Positions 26,845 through 35,370 of a stretch of DNA of 64,000 bases are shown here, in pieces; within the stretch, counting starts at the first letter, position 1, and each line of letters starts with the position of its first letter. Position numbers and translations under genes: made by a program. The DNA lies in assembly GCA_964408735.1 (NCBI GenBank), contig CAYPAX010000009.1, forward strand, positions 1 through 64,000, read 5' to 3'. Source of the DNA: UBA7887 sp964408735 (GTDB lineage: Bacteria > Pseudomonadota > Alphaproteobacteria > UBA7887). The notes under the pieces are model-generated. The model did not search any database, was not told the origin of the DNA, and worked only from the letters and a program-made list of their open reading frames with translations.

Positions 26845-29135
26845 CAGCCGGCCTTGCGTTTTGCCAGCGCCTTGAACAGCACATCCGGCGTCATCGGGCA
26901 ATCGAGCGGGCGGTGGCCGGTGGCATCCGCAATGGCCGAGGCCAGCGCCGGCAGAAAGCCCGACAGCGAGCCCTCGCCCGCCTCCTTGGCGCCGAAGGGG
27001 CCGTTGGGGTCGTTGCTTTCGACGATCTGCACCTCGATATCGGGGGAATCGACGAAGGTCGGCACGCGGTAGTCGATGAGGTTGGCGTGCACGGGCAGGC
27101 CGTCGTGATAGCGGTTTTCCTCGCAAAGCGCCTGGCCCATGCCCATCCATACCGAGCCCTGCACTTGGCCTTCCACAGCCAAAGGATTGAGCGCCTTGCC
27201 ACAATCATGCGCCACCCAGACCTTCTCCACCGTCACCTGCGCGGTGATCGGATCGACCGAGACTTCGACGGCTTGCGCGGCATAGCTGAAAGCCATGGTC
27301 GAGCCCACCGCGGCGCCGCGATAGGCGCGCCCGCCCTGGGCCTCCTTAGGCGTCGAGAAATGGCCGCTGACGGAGATGGTGCCGTTCTCGGCGAGGGCTT
27401 GCGTTACGATCTCGGCGTAGTCGAGCCCCTTGTCCTGGGAGCCGGCGACGCGATAGACCTCGCCGACGACCTCGATCTCTTCCGGTGCGGCTTCGAGCTT
27501 GCCCGCCGCCGCCTTGACCAGCACCGTCTTCAGCGCCTCCGCAGCCTGAATCGCCGCATTGCCGACCATGAAGGTGACGCGCGACGAATACGACCCGTTG
27601 TCCTTCGGCGTCACGGCGCTGTCGCTGGCGACCACGCGCAGACGCTCGGTGCCCAGACCCAGCACTTCGCCGACGCACTGCGCGACCATGGTCGACGAGC
27701 CCTGGCCGATCTCGGCGGCGCCGGTGAGCACGGTCACGGCACCGTCCCAGTCGAGCTTGAGGGCGACGGTGGCGTGGGGCTCGCCGGTCCAGTGCACGGG
27801 CTTGGCGGCGCCGCTGACATAGTGCGAACACGCCATGCCGATGCCGCGCCCCGCCGGCAGCTTGCCGTGCTTCTCGGCCCAGCCGGACGCCCGCTCCACC
27901 TTGTCGAGGCATTCCGGCACGCCATAGCTGTTGACCATCAAATCGTTGGCCGTAAAACCAAGCTCGCGCAGCGCATTGGCCCGGCGCACGGCGAAGGGGT
28001 CGAGGCCCAGCTCATCCGCCATGGCATCGAGCAGGTTCTCGAAGGCGAAGCGCACATTGACGGTGCCGTGGCCGCGCATGGCGCCGCAGGGCGGCGTGTT
28101 GGTGAGCACGCGCAAGCCGCGATATTTCACCGCCGGCAGCTCGTAGAGCCCGTAGAGCAGCGAGCCCGCATAGAGGATGGTGACGATGCCGTAGCCGCTA
28201 TAGGCGCCGCCGCGCTGGGTGGTCTCGCACTCCACCGCGGTGATCGTGCCGTCGCGCGTCAAGCCGATCTTCAGGCGCGTCTCGGTCTCGGGCCGGCCGC
28301 GATGGCAGAGGAAGGTCTCCTCGCGGCTCAAGGTCAGCGACACCGTGCCACGCGCGGCGCGGGCCAACAGCGATGTTATGACCTCGAAGCCGAGCGCTTC
28401 CGTGCGCGCGCCGAAGCCGCCGCCGATATGGGGCTTGACCATGCGCACGCATGCCTCGTCTAGGCCCAGGCATTTGGCGACGGTGCGGTGCACGTAGTAC
28501 GGCACCTGGGTGCAGCTGTGCACGGTTAGCCGGCCGTCCGCCTCGTCCCAGGCTGCGAGGGTCGCGTTGGGCTCCATGTGCACATGGTTGATCTCGGCGC
28601 AGCGGAAGGTCTCTTCGTGCACCAGGTCGGCGTCGGCGAAGCCGGCTGCCGTATCGCCAAGCTCGAAGGTGACTTCGCGCTCGACATTGCCGGGGCGCTT
28701 TTCGTGCAGCTGCACCGCGTCCTCGGCCAGCGCCGACTGCACATCATCGTAGCCAGGCAGGGGCTCGGCGCGCACTTCGATAAGATCGAGCGCGGCTTGG
28801 GCCGTCCGCTCGTCCACGGCGGCCACCGCTGCCAGCGGCTCGCCGCGATAGCGCACGCGATCGCGCGCAATGGGGTATTCGGTCTCGGCGATGGGCAGGA
28901 CGCCGAAGGGCACGTCGCAGGCCTCGCCCGTGATCACCGCCGCGACGCCGGGCAGCAGGCGCGCCTTCGCGACATCGACGCCAAGAATGCGGGCGTGGCT
29001 CCAGGGGCTGCGCAGAATTTTTCCGACCAGCGCCCCGGCCGGCGCCATATCGGCGGTAAACAGCGCCTTGCCGGAAACCTTCTCCGGCCCGTCGACCAGC
29101 GGCAGCGGCGCGCCGATGCGCCCGATGCGGGTCAT
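26844..29135 (-). CDS. hcrA: 4-hydroxybenzoyl-CoA reductase-type molybdenum subunit (alpha)
   Basis: The 763-residue protein is the large, molybdopterin-binding subunit of the xanthine oxidase family; HcrA of Thauera is of similar size (769 aa as I recall). It starts with the hammerhead domain (GALVGKILRSPWSHARI) and contains cofactor-contact loops such as GGGFGARTEALGFEV and EIGQGSSTMVAQ. The conserved active-site glutamate is Glu721 in GAKEAGEGS. If the assignment holds, it removes the para-hydroxyl of 4-hydroxybenzoyl-CoA; other CoA-thioester or purine substrates are possible. ATG 29135 overlaps the stop of hcrC (ATGA), so all subunits come from one operon. Confidence 0.82.
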   Translation of the reverse strand: MTRIGRIGAPLPLVDGPEKVSGKALFTADMAPAGALVGKILRSPWSHARILGVDVAKARLLPGVAAVITGEACDVPFGVLPIAETEYPIARDRVRYRGEPLAAVAAVDERTAQAALDLIEVRAEPLPGYDDVQSALAEDAVQLHEKRPGNVEREVTFELGDTAAGFADADLVHEETFRCAEINHVHMEPNATLAAWDEADGRLTVHSCTQVPYYVHRTVAKCLGLDEACVRMVKPHIGGGFGARTEALGFEVITSLLARAARGTVSLTLSREETFLCHRGRPETETRLKIGLTRDGTITAVECETTQRGGAYSGYGIVTILYAGSLLYGLYELPAVKYRGLRVLTNTPPCGAMRGHGTVNVRFAFENLLDAMADELGLDPFAVRRANALRELGFTANDLMVNSYGVPECLDKVERASGWAEKHGKLPAGRGIGMACSHYVSGAAKPVHWTGEPHATVALKLDWDGAVTVLTGAAEIGQGSSTMVAQCVGEVLGLGTERLRVVASDSAVTPKDNGSYSSRVTFMVGNAAIQAAEALKTVLVKAAAGKLEAAPEEIEVVGEVYRVAGSQDKGLDYAEIVTQALAENGTISVSGHFSTPKEAQGGRAYRGAAVGSTMAFSYAAQAVEVSVDPITAQVTVEKVWVAHDCGKALNPLAVEGQVQGSVWMGMGQALCEENRYHDGLPVHANLIDYRVPTFVDSPDIEVQIVESNDPNGPFGAKEAGEGSLSGFLPALASAIADATGHRPLDCPMTPDVLFKALAKRKAG

Positions 29136-29602
29136 GGCGTGCGTTCCGCCGCGGCCAGATGCACGGCCTCGAGAATTTTCACATAGCCCGTGCAGCGGCA
29201 GATGTTGCCCGCGAGCGCCTGGCGGATGGCTTCGTCATCCGGATCGGATTCCCGCCGCAGCAGCCCCTCCGCCGCCATGATCATGCCCGGCGTGCAATAG
29301 CCGCATTGGGCGCCGAGCGCGGTGTTGAAGGCGCTTTGCAGGGGCGACAGCGCGCCGCCCTCGCCCAGGCCCTCGACCGTCTCGACCTTGGCACCGGCGC
29401 AAGCGTGCGCGAGCGTGATGCAGGAGAGCCGCGGCTTGCCGTCCACCAGCACCGTGCATGCCCCGCACTCGCCGCCGTCGCAGCCCATCTTGGTGCCGGT
29501 CAGCCCCGCCACCTCACGCAAATAGTCGACCAGCAGCAGGTTGTCTGCCGCCGCGTCCTCGCGGGCGATGCCGTTGACCGTGATGGCTAGGATCGATTTC
29601 AT
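29132..29602 (-). CDS. hcrC: 4-hydroxybenzoyl-CoA reductase-type 2Fe-2S subunit (gamma)
   Basis: The 156-residue protein has the two [2Fe-2S] cluster sets of this family: a plant-ferredoxin set Cys41, 46, 49 and 61 (CDGGECGAC) and the second set Cys100, 103, 135 and 137 (CGYC, CRC). It carries electrons between the FAD and molybdenum subunits. Length matches HcrC. The start is ATG 29602; the longer frame upstream overlaps the end of the echA-like gene and does not look like protein. It lies eight bases downstream of that gene, within the same operon. Confidence 0.87.
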   Translation of the reverse strand: MKSILAITVNGIAREDAAADNLLLVDYLREVAGLTGTKMGCDGGECGACTVLVDGKPRLSCITLAHACAGAKVETVEGLGEGGALSPLQSAFNTALGAQCGYCTPGMIMAAEGLLRRESDPDDEAIRQALAGNICRCTGYVKILEAVHLAAAERTP

Positions 29603-29609
29603 CGGCTTC

Positions 29610-30395
29610 CTACCGTCCCGTGAAGTTTCCCGGCCGGCGTTCGACGAATGCCCTGACACCTTCCTCCAGATCGTCGCTGGCGGCAAGCCGGCCCTGCACC
29701 TCGCGGAACTCGGCGATCGCCGCCGCCGGGCCCTGTTCGGAGGCGATGCGCGCGTTGAGAAGCGTCGCCCGCACGGCGAGCGGCGCCTGTGCGGCGATGC
29801 GCTCGGCGACCTCGCGGGCGCGCGTCTTCGCTTGGCCGGTCGGCACCAGCTCCTGCACGAAGCCGATGCGCAGCGCCTCGTCGGCCTCGAAGATGTCGCC
29901 CGTCAGCAGCCAGCGCATGGCATTGCCCCAGCCCGCCCGCTCGGCCATGCGGATGGTGGCACCGCCCGAGGCCATCAGGCCGCGCTGCACCTCGAGCTGG
30001 GTGAAGCGCGCGCTCTCCTCGGCAATGACGATATCGGCCGCCAGCATGAGCTCGATGCCGAGGGTCAGGCACCAGCCCTGCACGGCGACGACCATGGGCT
30101 TGGTCAGGCGCGGCCCGCGCAGGCCGAGGGGGTCGATGCCGCCCTCCGGCACGGTCGATTCGCCGCGCTTGATCAGCGGCGCCATCCTGGGCAGGTCGAG
30201 GCCGCCGGTGAAATGCTCGCCTTCGGCCCAGAGTAGGCCGACGCGGGCCTCGTCGTCGGCCTCGAACGCCGTGTAGGCCTCGGCCAGGGCGCGCATCATG
30301 TGCGGCGTGAAGCCGTTGCGCTTGGTCGGCCGGTCGATGCCGATCTCGAACACCGCACCGTCGCGAACGCTGTGAATCTGGCCTTCGTCGCTCAT
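29610..30395 (-). CDS. Crotonase/enoyl-CoA hydratase family protein
   Basis: The 261-residue protein has the crotonase fold, with the CoA oxyanion-hole segments HFTGGLDL and GWCLTLGIELMLAADI. One of the two catalytic glutamates of enoyl-CoA hydratase is kept (TQLEVQRGL); at the second position the sequence is GNAMRWLLTG, without glutamate. It may therefore be an isomerase, hydrolase or ring-cleaving member rather than a plain hydratase. It is the first gene of the operon with hcrC, hcrA and hcrB, which suggests that it acts on a related acyl- or aroyl-CoA. It is divergent from the next SDR gene. Confidence 0.85.
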   Translation of the reverse strand: MSDEGQIHSVRDGAVFEIGIDRPTKRNGFTPHMMRALAEAYTAFEADDEARVGLLWAEGEHFTGGLDLPRMAPLIKRGESTVPEGGIDPLGLRGPRLTKPMVVAVQGWCLTLGIELMLAADIVIAEESARFTQLEVQRGLMASGGATIRMAERAGWGNAMRWLLTGDIFEADEALRIGFVQELVPTGQAKTRAREVAERIAAQAPLAVRATLLNARIASEQGPAAAIAEFREVQGRLAASDDLEEGVRAFVERRPGNFTGR

Positions 30396-30492
30396 TCCGC
30401 AGTCTCCACCGTGGCTGTTATGGTAGCGTCTTCGCCAAATCCGGCGGCCCCGTCAAGGACGGAGCGCGAGGAAAACCAGGGAAGGGCATCTC

Positions 30493-31260
30493 ATGAGCGG
30501 CAGTTTCGACCTCAGCGGCAAGGCGGCGCTGATCACCGGCGGCAATTCGGGCATCGGGCTCGCCATGGCCGAGGCCCTTGCGGAAGCCGGCGCGAGCGTT
30601 GCGATCTGGGGCAGCAATCCGGACAAGACCGCGGCCGCGGCCGAGACCCTGAAGGCGCACGGCGGCAAGGTTCTGGCCCAGGTCTGCGATGTCGCCGACG
30701 AAGCCGCGAGCGACGACGCCTTTGCCGCCGCCGCCGCCGAAATCGGCGGTATCGACGCCTGCTTCGCCAATGCCGGCGTAAGCGGCCGCGGCGGCCCCTT
30801 CATCGAGATGAGCACCGAGGAATGGCGCCGCGTGCTGTCCGTGAACCTCGACGGCGCCTTCTTCACCCTGCGCGCCGCCGCCCGCCACATGGTCGAGCGC
30901 GGCGAGGGCGGCTCACTGGTCGGCACCGCCAGCCTGGCGGCGATCCACGGCCAGGCCCGCGGCGAGCATTACGGCGCCTCCAAGGGCGCGCTGATCTCCA
31001 TGATCCGGGCGCTGGCGGTCGAGCTCGGCCGCCACAGGATCCGCGCCAACGCCATCCTGCCCGGCTGGATCGAAACCAACATGACCCGCGACTGGATGGC
31101 GCAAGAGGTGGTGCAGGACCGCGTGCTCAAGCGCGTGCCGGTGAAACGCTGGGGCCAGCCGGAGGATTTCGGCGCCCTCGCCGTCTACCTCACGGCGGAC
31201 GCCAGCCAGTACCACACCGGCGACACCTTCCTCATCGACGGCGCCTACTCCCTGTTCTGA
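30493..31260 (+). CDS. SDR family oxidoreductase
   Basis: A 255-residue classical short-chain dehydrogenase: cofactor loop TGGNSGIGLAMAEAL (residues 16-30), FANAGVSG, catalytic Ser and Tyr-x-x-x-Lys in GTASLAAIHGQARGEHYGASK, and the C-terminal TGDTFLIDGAYSLF. It oxidises or reduces a hydroxyl/keto group with NAD(P); the substrate is unknown. GGGAAGGG lies upstream of the ATG. It is divergent from the echA-hcr operon with 97 bases between starts. The TGA overlaps the ATG of the following cyclase gene, an unusual partner for an SDR. Confidence 0.9.
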   Translation: MSGSFDLSGKAALITGGNSGIGLAMAEALAEAGASVAIWGSNPDKTAAAAETLKAHGGKVLAQVCDVADEAASDDAFAAAAAEIGGIDACFANAGVSGRGGPFIEMSTEEWRRVLSVNLDGAFFTLRAAARHMVERGEGGSLVGTASLAAIHGQARGEHYGASKGALISMIRALAVELGRHRIRANAILPGWIETNMTRDWMAQEVVQDRVLKRVPVKRWGQPEDFGALAVYLTADASQYHTGDTFLIDGAYSLF

Positions 31261-33116
31261 TGGCCGAGGCCAAGCGCAGGTTGGCGGCGATCCTGAGCGC
31301 GGATGTTGCCGGCTACAGCCGCCTCATGAGCGAGGACGACAGGGCCACGTTGGAAGCCTTGAAGGCGTTTCGCGCCACCATGGGACGCCACATCGAAGCC
31401 CATGACGGCCGGGTGGTGAATGCTCCCGGCGACGCCCTGCTGGCAGAGTTCCCGAGCGCCGTCGAAGCGGTCCAGGCAGCCGCGGACGCGCAGTCCGATC
31501 TCGCCCGCCAGAACGCCGAGCTTGCAGAGGACCGCCGCATGCTCGCCCGTATCGGCGTCAACATCGGCGATGTCCTGGTCGAGGCCGACGGCACGCTCTA
31601 TGGCGACGGCGTCAACGTGGCCGCACGGATGGAGGCCTTGGCCGAGCCCGGCGGCACCTGTGTCTCTGCGAAGGTGTTCGAGGAGGTCGAAGGCAGGACA
31701 GGGCTCGGGTTCGAGGACATCGGCCGACACCAGGTCAAGAACATCGCCAAGCCGGTGGCCACGTATCGTGTCGTGCCTGAGGGCTCGGCCGCGCCTGCGC
31801 CATCTGCTGCGCCGCCTCGCCGCCGGCGCCCCGCCTTGCTGTTGGGCGGCTTCGCGGCGGCCGCGGCGAGTATCCTCGGGCTCATCCTGTGGGGGGCCTG
31901 GTTCGCAGATACGAACGGCACCGAACCGGCGATCGCGGTCTTGCCGTTCACCAACATGTCCGGGGACCCCGAGCAAGCGTACTTCGTCGATGGCATCGCC
32001 GAGGATCTGATCACCGAGCTGTCACGTTTCGATGGCCTGCTGGTGATCGCGCGCAACTCGACCTTCACCTACAAGGGCAAAGCTGTCGACGTTCGCCAGG
32101 TGGCCGAGGCACTGGGCGTTCGCTATGTGCTGGAAGGCGGCGTGCGCCGGGTGGGCAACCAGGTCCGCGTAACCGCCCAGTTGAATGACGCTAATACCGG
32201 CGCCGATCTTTGGGCGGAACGCTACGACCGCGACCTCACCGACATCTTCGCGGTGCAGGACGAAATCACCAGGGAGATCATCAACGCTCTGCGCTTCGAG
32301 CTCGGCGACGCGACGTCCACCCGTGAGGGTGGCCCGGTAACGAATAACCCCGAAGCCTACGACCTCTACCTGCAAGGCCGCGTGCTGACGGATCGGCGCA
32401 CGGCGGAGGCCAATGCCCGGGCCCAGGATCTGTTCTTGCAGGCGATTGCCGTCGATCCCGCTTTCGCGGCAGCCTATGCGGAGCTGTCGTGGGCGCGCTA
32501 TCTGGGCTGGTATTACGCCTGGCCGGGTTCGACGAACTCTTTGCGCGACTCCCTGACCGCGGCCCAAGAGGCCGTGGCGTTGGATCCGTTCCTGCCGCTG
32601 GCCCATGCACGTCTGGCGACGGTTCAAGGGTATGCGGGACAGCTTGACGAAGCGCTCGTCGCGGCACGCCGGGCGGTGGAGCTCGATGCCAATTACGCCA
32701 CCGGCCATGACGTGTATTCCATGGCGAGCATGTGGGCCGGAAATGCCGAGCAGGCGCTTGCGGCGGCGGATCGCGCGGCACGGCTCGACCCCTATTCGTT
32801 CCGGGCTGAACATGGCCGGGGGCGCGCGTATTTTTCGATGGCCGACTACGACAAGGCGATCACGGCCTTTCGCGCTTCGCTCGCCCTCAATCCGGATTTC
32901 GGCATAGCGCATCTGTGGCTGGCGGCGACATACGGGCTGATGGGCCGAGAGGCCGAGGCGAAAGCGCAGGCCGCGGAATTGCTCCGGTTGAGCCCCGACT
33001 TTCTCCATGGCGGCTTCCTGAAATCCCCCGCCAGGGGTATGCCGGAGTTCGCACACCTGCTTGAAGGCCTCCGCAAGGCAGGCCTGGAGATCCCTGACGT
33101 GCCGCCGGCGGAGTAG
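31260..33116 (+). CDS. Class III adenylate/guanylate cyclase with membrane helix, TolB-like region and TPRs
   Basis: This 618-residue protein has a class III cyclase domain (1-170) with metal aspartates Asp15 (SADVAGYSRLM) and Asp58 (APGDALLAEF) and the Asn/Arg motif at 119-123 (NVAAR). A basic RRRR precedes a single hydrophobic helix (about 191-214), then a TolB-like segment starts at IAVLPFTNMSGD and TPR helices follow. The cyclase is probably cytoplasmic and anchored; the C-terminal part would lie across the membrane. The ATG at 31260 overlaps the SDR stop (TGATG). A longer frame reaching upstream to 30300 is only noise over the SDR gene. Confidence 0.88.
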   Translation: MAEAKRRLAAILSADVAGYSRLMSEDDRATLEALKAFRATMGRHIEAHDGRVVNAPGDALLAEFPSAVEAVQAAADAQSDLARQNAELAEDRRMLARIGVNIGDVLVEADGTLYGDGVNVAARMEALAEPGGTCVSAKVFEEVEGRTGLGFEDIGRHQVKNIAKPVATYRVVPEGSAAPAPSAAPPRRRRPALLLGGFAAAAASILGLILWGAWFADTNGTEPAIAVLPFTNMSGDPEQAYFVDGIAEDLITELSRFDGLLVIARNSTFTYKGKAVDVRQVAEALGVRYVLEGGVRRVGNQVRVTAQLNDANTGADLWAERYDRDLTDIFAVQDEITREIINALRFELGDATSTREGGPVTNNPEAYDLYLQGRVLTDRRTAEANARAQDLFLQAIAVDPAFAAAYAELSWARYLGWYYAWPGSTNSLRDSLTAAQEAVALDPFLPLAHARLATVQGYAGQLDEALVAARRAVELDANYATGHDVYSMASMWAGNAEQALAAADRAARLDPYSFRAEHGRGRAYFSMADYDKAITAFRASLALNPDFGIAHLWLAATYGLMGREAEAKAQAAELLRLSPDFLHGGFLKSPARGMPEFAHLLEGLRKAGLEIPDVPPAE

Positions 33117-33220
33117 CGCCCGCCCCTCGCGATTGCCTGCTGGAACTGTCGACGCCGGCGGTCCTTGAGGCGCGAACCCGATGGTCGTACCCTCCTCCCA
33201 GCATCAGGGATGACACGCGC

Positions 33221-35011
33221 ATGGCCGAGGCGAAGCGAAGATTGGCGGCGATCCTGGCGGCGGATGTCGCCGGGTATTCGCGCCTGATGGGCGATGACGA
33301 GCAGGCCACGCTCGATACGCTCAACAGCTGTCGCGATGTCTTCCGCGACCGCGTCTCCGACCGCCATGGCCGCGTCGTCGATACCGCCGGCGACAGCGTC
33401 CTGGCGGTGTTCGACAGCGTCGTCGAGGCGGTCGCATGCGCGACCACGGTGCAGGCAGAGATAGCCGGGCGCAATAGCGACCTGGCCGAGGCACGACGCA
33501 TGCGCTTTCGCATCGGCATCAATCTCGGCGATGTCATCGAGCAGGTTGACGGCACGCTCTATGGCGACGGCGTCAACGTGGCGGCACGAATGGAGACACT
33601 GGCCGAGCCCGGCGGCATCTGCGTCTCGGGAAAGGTCTTCGACGAGGTTGAAGGGAAGAGCGACCACGGCTTCGAAGACATCGGCGAGCACGAAGTGAAA
33701 AACATCGCCCGGCCCGTGCGGGCGTATCGCATCGGGACCAACGCCGACCATGCCTCGTCACCTCAACCGCTCCCACTTCCCGACAAGCCATCAATTGCGG
33801 TGCTCCCGTTCGACAACCTATCCGGCGACAAGGAGCAAGAATATTTCGCCGATGGTATCGCCGAGGACCTGATCACGGCGCTTTCGCGCATTCGCTGGCT
33901 TTTCGTGACCGCGCGCAACTCGACATTCACCTACAAGGGCCATTCGGCGGACGTTCGCCGCATTGGCGAGGAGCTCGGTGTGCACTATGTGGTGGAGGGC
34001 AGCGTTCGCAAGGGCGGCGAGCGCATCCGTATCACCGCACAGCTGGTTGATGCTGCCTCCGGCAATCACATTTGGGCCGAGCGCTACGATCGCAACCTTG
34101 CCGATATATTCGTGCTTCAGGACGAGATCGTCGAAACTTTGGTCGCGGCCCTGCAAACCGAGCTCGGTGAGTTCGAGCGCGAGCGCGCCCACCGCAAGCC
34201 ACCGGAGAACCTGGATGCCTGGGAGTCCTATCAGCGCGGCCTCTGGCATTTATGGCAGTTGGATGAGACGGGGCTCGCCGAGGCGCGTCGGCTGTTCCAA
34301 TTGGCGGCCAAGTTGGATCCTGGTTTTGCGCAACCGCTTGCGGCATGTGCCTATGCGCTTGTGGTTGAGGTGAGTCATCGCCTGATTGACGATGTGGCCG
34401 AGAACCTGGACCAGGCATTTGCGTTGGCCAACAGAGCCGCCGGTCTCGATAACAAGGAACCGATGTCCTACTTCTCTCTCGGTCGGGTCCTGACACTCCG
34501 AGGGGATTGCGACGGTGCGATCGAAGAATTCCAAACCGCGATTGAGCTTAATCCCAACCTTGCCGTCGCTCACTTTGGCTTGGGACATGCCCTCTTTATG
34601 GCTGGACACCTTCAAGAGGCGATTCATTGTCTTGGCCATGCAATTCGCTTGAGCCCGAGCGATCCGCTGGTATGCGGTTTCTATCATGTCCGCGCTTGGA
34701 CGTACCTGCTGTTGGGAAACTATGAGGAGGCGGCTCACGACGCGCGCCGATCGATCCGCCGGTATCCGTCACCAAATCTCGCAGTACACACGGTGTTGGC
34801 GTCAGCGCTGGGACATCTTGACAGGCGTGAAGAGGCCAAGATTGCGCTGGACAAGGTATTCGAGATCAAACCTGACTTTATCCCCGAAGACGTTCTGCTG
34901 ACATCATCGCCGTTCAACCCGGAAGCGTTGCTCCCTACATTCAAAGAGTGGTTTGACGGCCTCCGCAAAGCCGGCCTGGACACCCCCAATACATCCGAGC
35001 CAATCAAATGA
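33221..35011 (+). CDS. Class III adenylate/guanylate cyclase with TolB-like region and TPRs
   Basis: A 596-residue paralogue of the products of 5705-7441 and 31260-33116. Metal aspartates are Asp15 (AADVAGYSRLM) and Asp58 (TAGDSVLAVF), and NVAARME supplies the transition-state Asn and Arg. The TolB-like segment begins at KPSIAVLPFDNLSGD, and TPR-type helices fill the remaining ~270 residues (for example YFSLGRVLTLRGDCDGAIEE). Unlike its upstream neighbour it has no membrane helix. It should make cAMP in the cytoplasm in response to a partner sensed by the TPRs. Its stop overlaps the ATG of the RidA-family gene. Confidence 0.88.
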   Translation: MAEAKRRLAAILAADVAGYSRLMGDDEQATLDTLNSCRDVFRDRVSDRHGRVVDTAGDSVLAVFDSVVEAVACATTVQAEIAGRNSDLAEARRMRFRIGINLGDVIEQVDGTLYGDGVNVAARMETLAEPGGICVSGKVFDEVEGKSDHGFEDIGEHEVKNIARPVRAYRIGTNADHASSPQPLPLPDKPSIAVLPFDNLSGDKEQEYFADGIAEDLITALSRIRWLFVTARNSTFTYKGHSADVRRIGEELGVHYVVEGSVRKGGERIRITAQLVDAASGNHIWAERYDRNLADIFVLQDEIVETLVAALQTELGEFERERAHRKPPENLDAWESYQRGLWHLWQLDETGLAEARRLFQLAAKLDPGFAQPLAACAYALVVEVSHRLIDDVAENLDQAFALANRAAGLDNKEPMSYFSLGRVLTLRGDCDGAIEEFQTAIELNPNLAVAHFGLGHALFMAGHLQEAIHCLGHAIRLSPSDPLVCGFYHVRAWTYLLLGNYEEAAHDARRSIRRYPSPNLAVHTVLASALGHLDRREEAKIALDKVFEIKPDFIPEDVLLTSSPFNPEALLPTFKEWFDGLRKAGLDTPNTSEPIK

Positions 35012-35358
35012 CCATCACCCGCACCACCGGCGACGCCAGGGGCCGCTCGCCCGCCGTTTGCCATAACGGAATCGTCTATGCGGTGGCGACAGCCGCCAGC
35101 GACTCGTCGTCCGTAGCGGAACAGACACGGCTCGCCCTGGCCGCGCTCGATCGAAACCTGGACGCCGTCGGCAGTGACAAGACGCGGCTGCTGCAGGCGA
35201 CCGTCTATCTCCGGGACATGGCGACGAAGGCCGAGATGGACGCGGTCTGGTGCGACTGGATCGGCGGCGCCGAAAACTGGCCGCAACGGGCCTGCGTCGG
35301 CGTCGAGCTGGCCGGAAACGATCTGGTCGAGATCGTCGTCGTGGCGGCAGCCAAATAG
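35008..35358 (+). CDS. RidA/YjgF family protein
   Basis: The 116-residue protein matches the RidA family, which hydrolyses reactive enamines and imines formed by PLP enzymes, or has related binding roles. The hallmarks are the LDRNLDAVGSDKTRLLQATVYL stretch (shown in part: AVGSDKTRLLQATVYL) and the C-terminal PQRACVGVELAGNDLVEI, which includes the arginine needed for deaminase activity. The ATG overlaps the stop of the cyclase gene (ATGA), so both are probably translated together. The link between RidA and a cyclase is unexplained. Confidence 0.85.
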   Translation: MTITRTTGDARGRSPAVCHNGIVYAVATAASDSSSVAEQTRLALAALDRNLDAVGSDKTRLLQATVYLRDMATKAEMDAVWCDWIGGAENWPQRACVGVELAGNDLVEIVVVAAAK

Positions 35359-35370
35359 AACAATCAGGCC

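Noticed and set aside
30300..31259. N-terminal extension of the cyclase gene at 31260 by 320 codons
   Set aside because: The extension lies over the SDR gene in another frame and reads as Arg-rich noise; ATG 31260 gives the same N-terminus as the paralogue at 33221.
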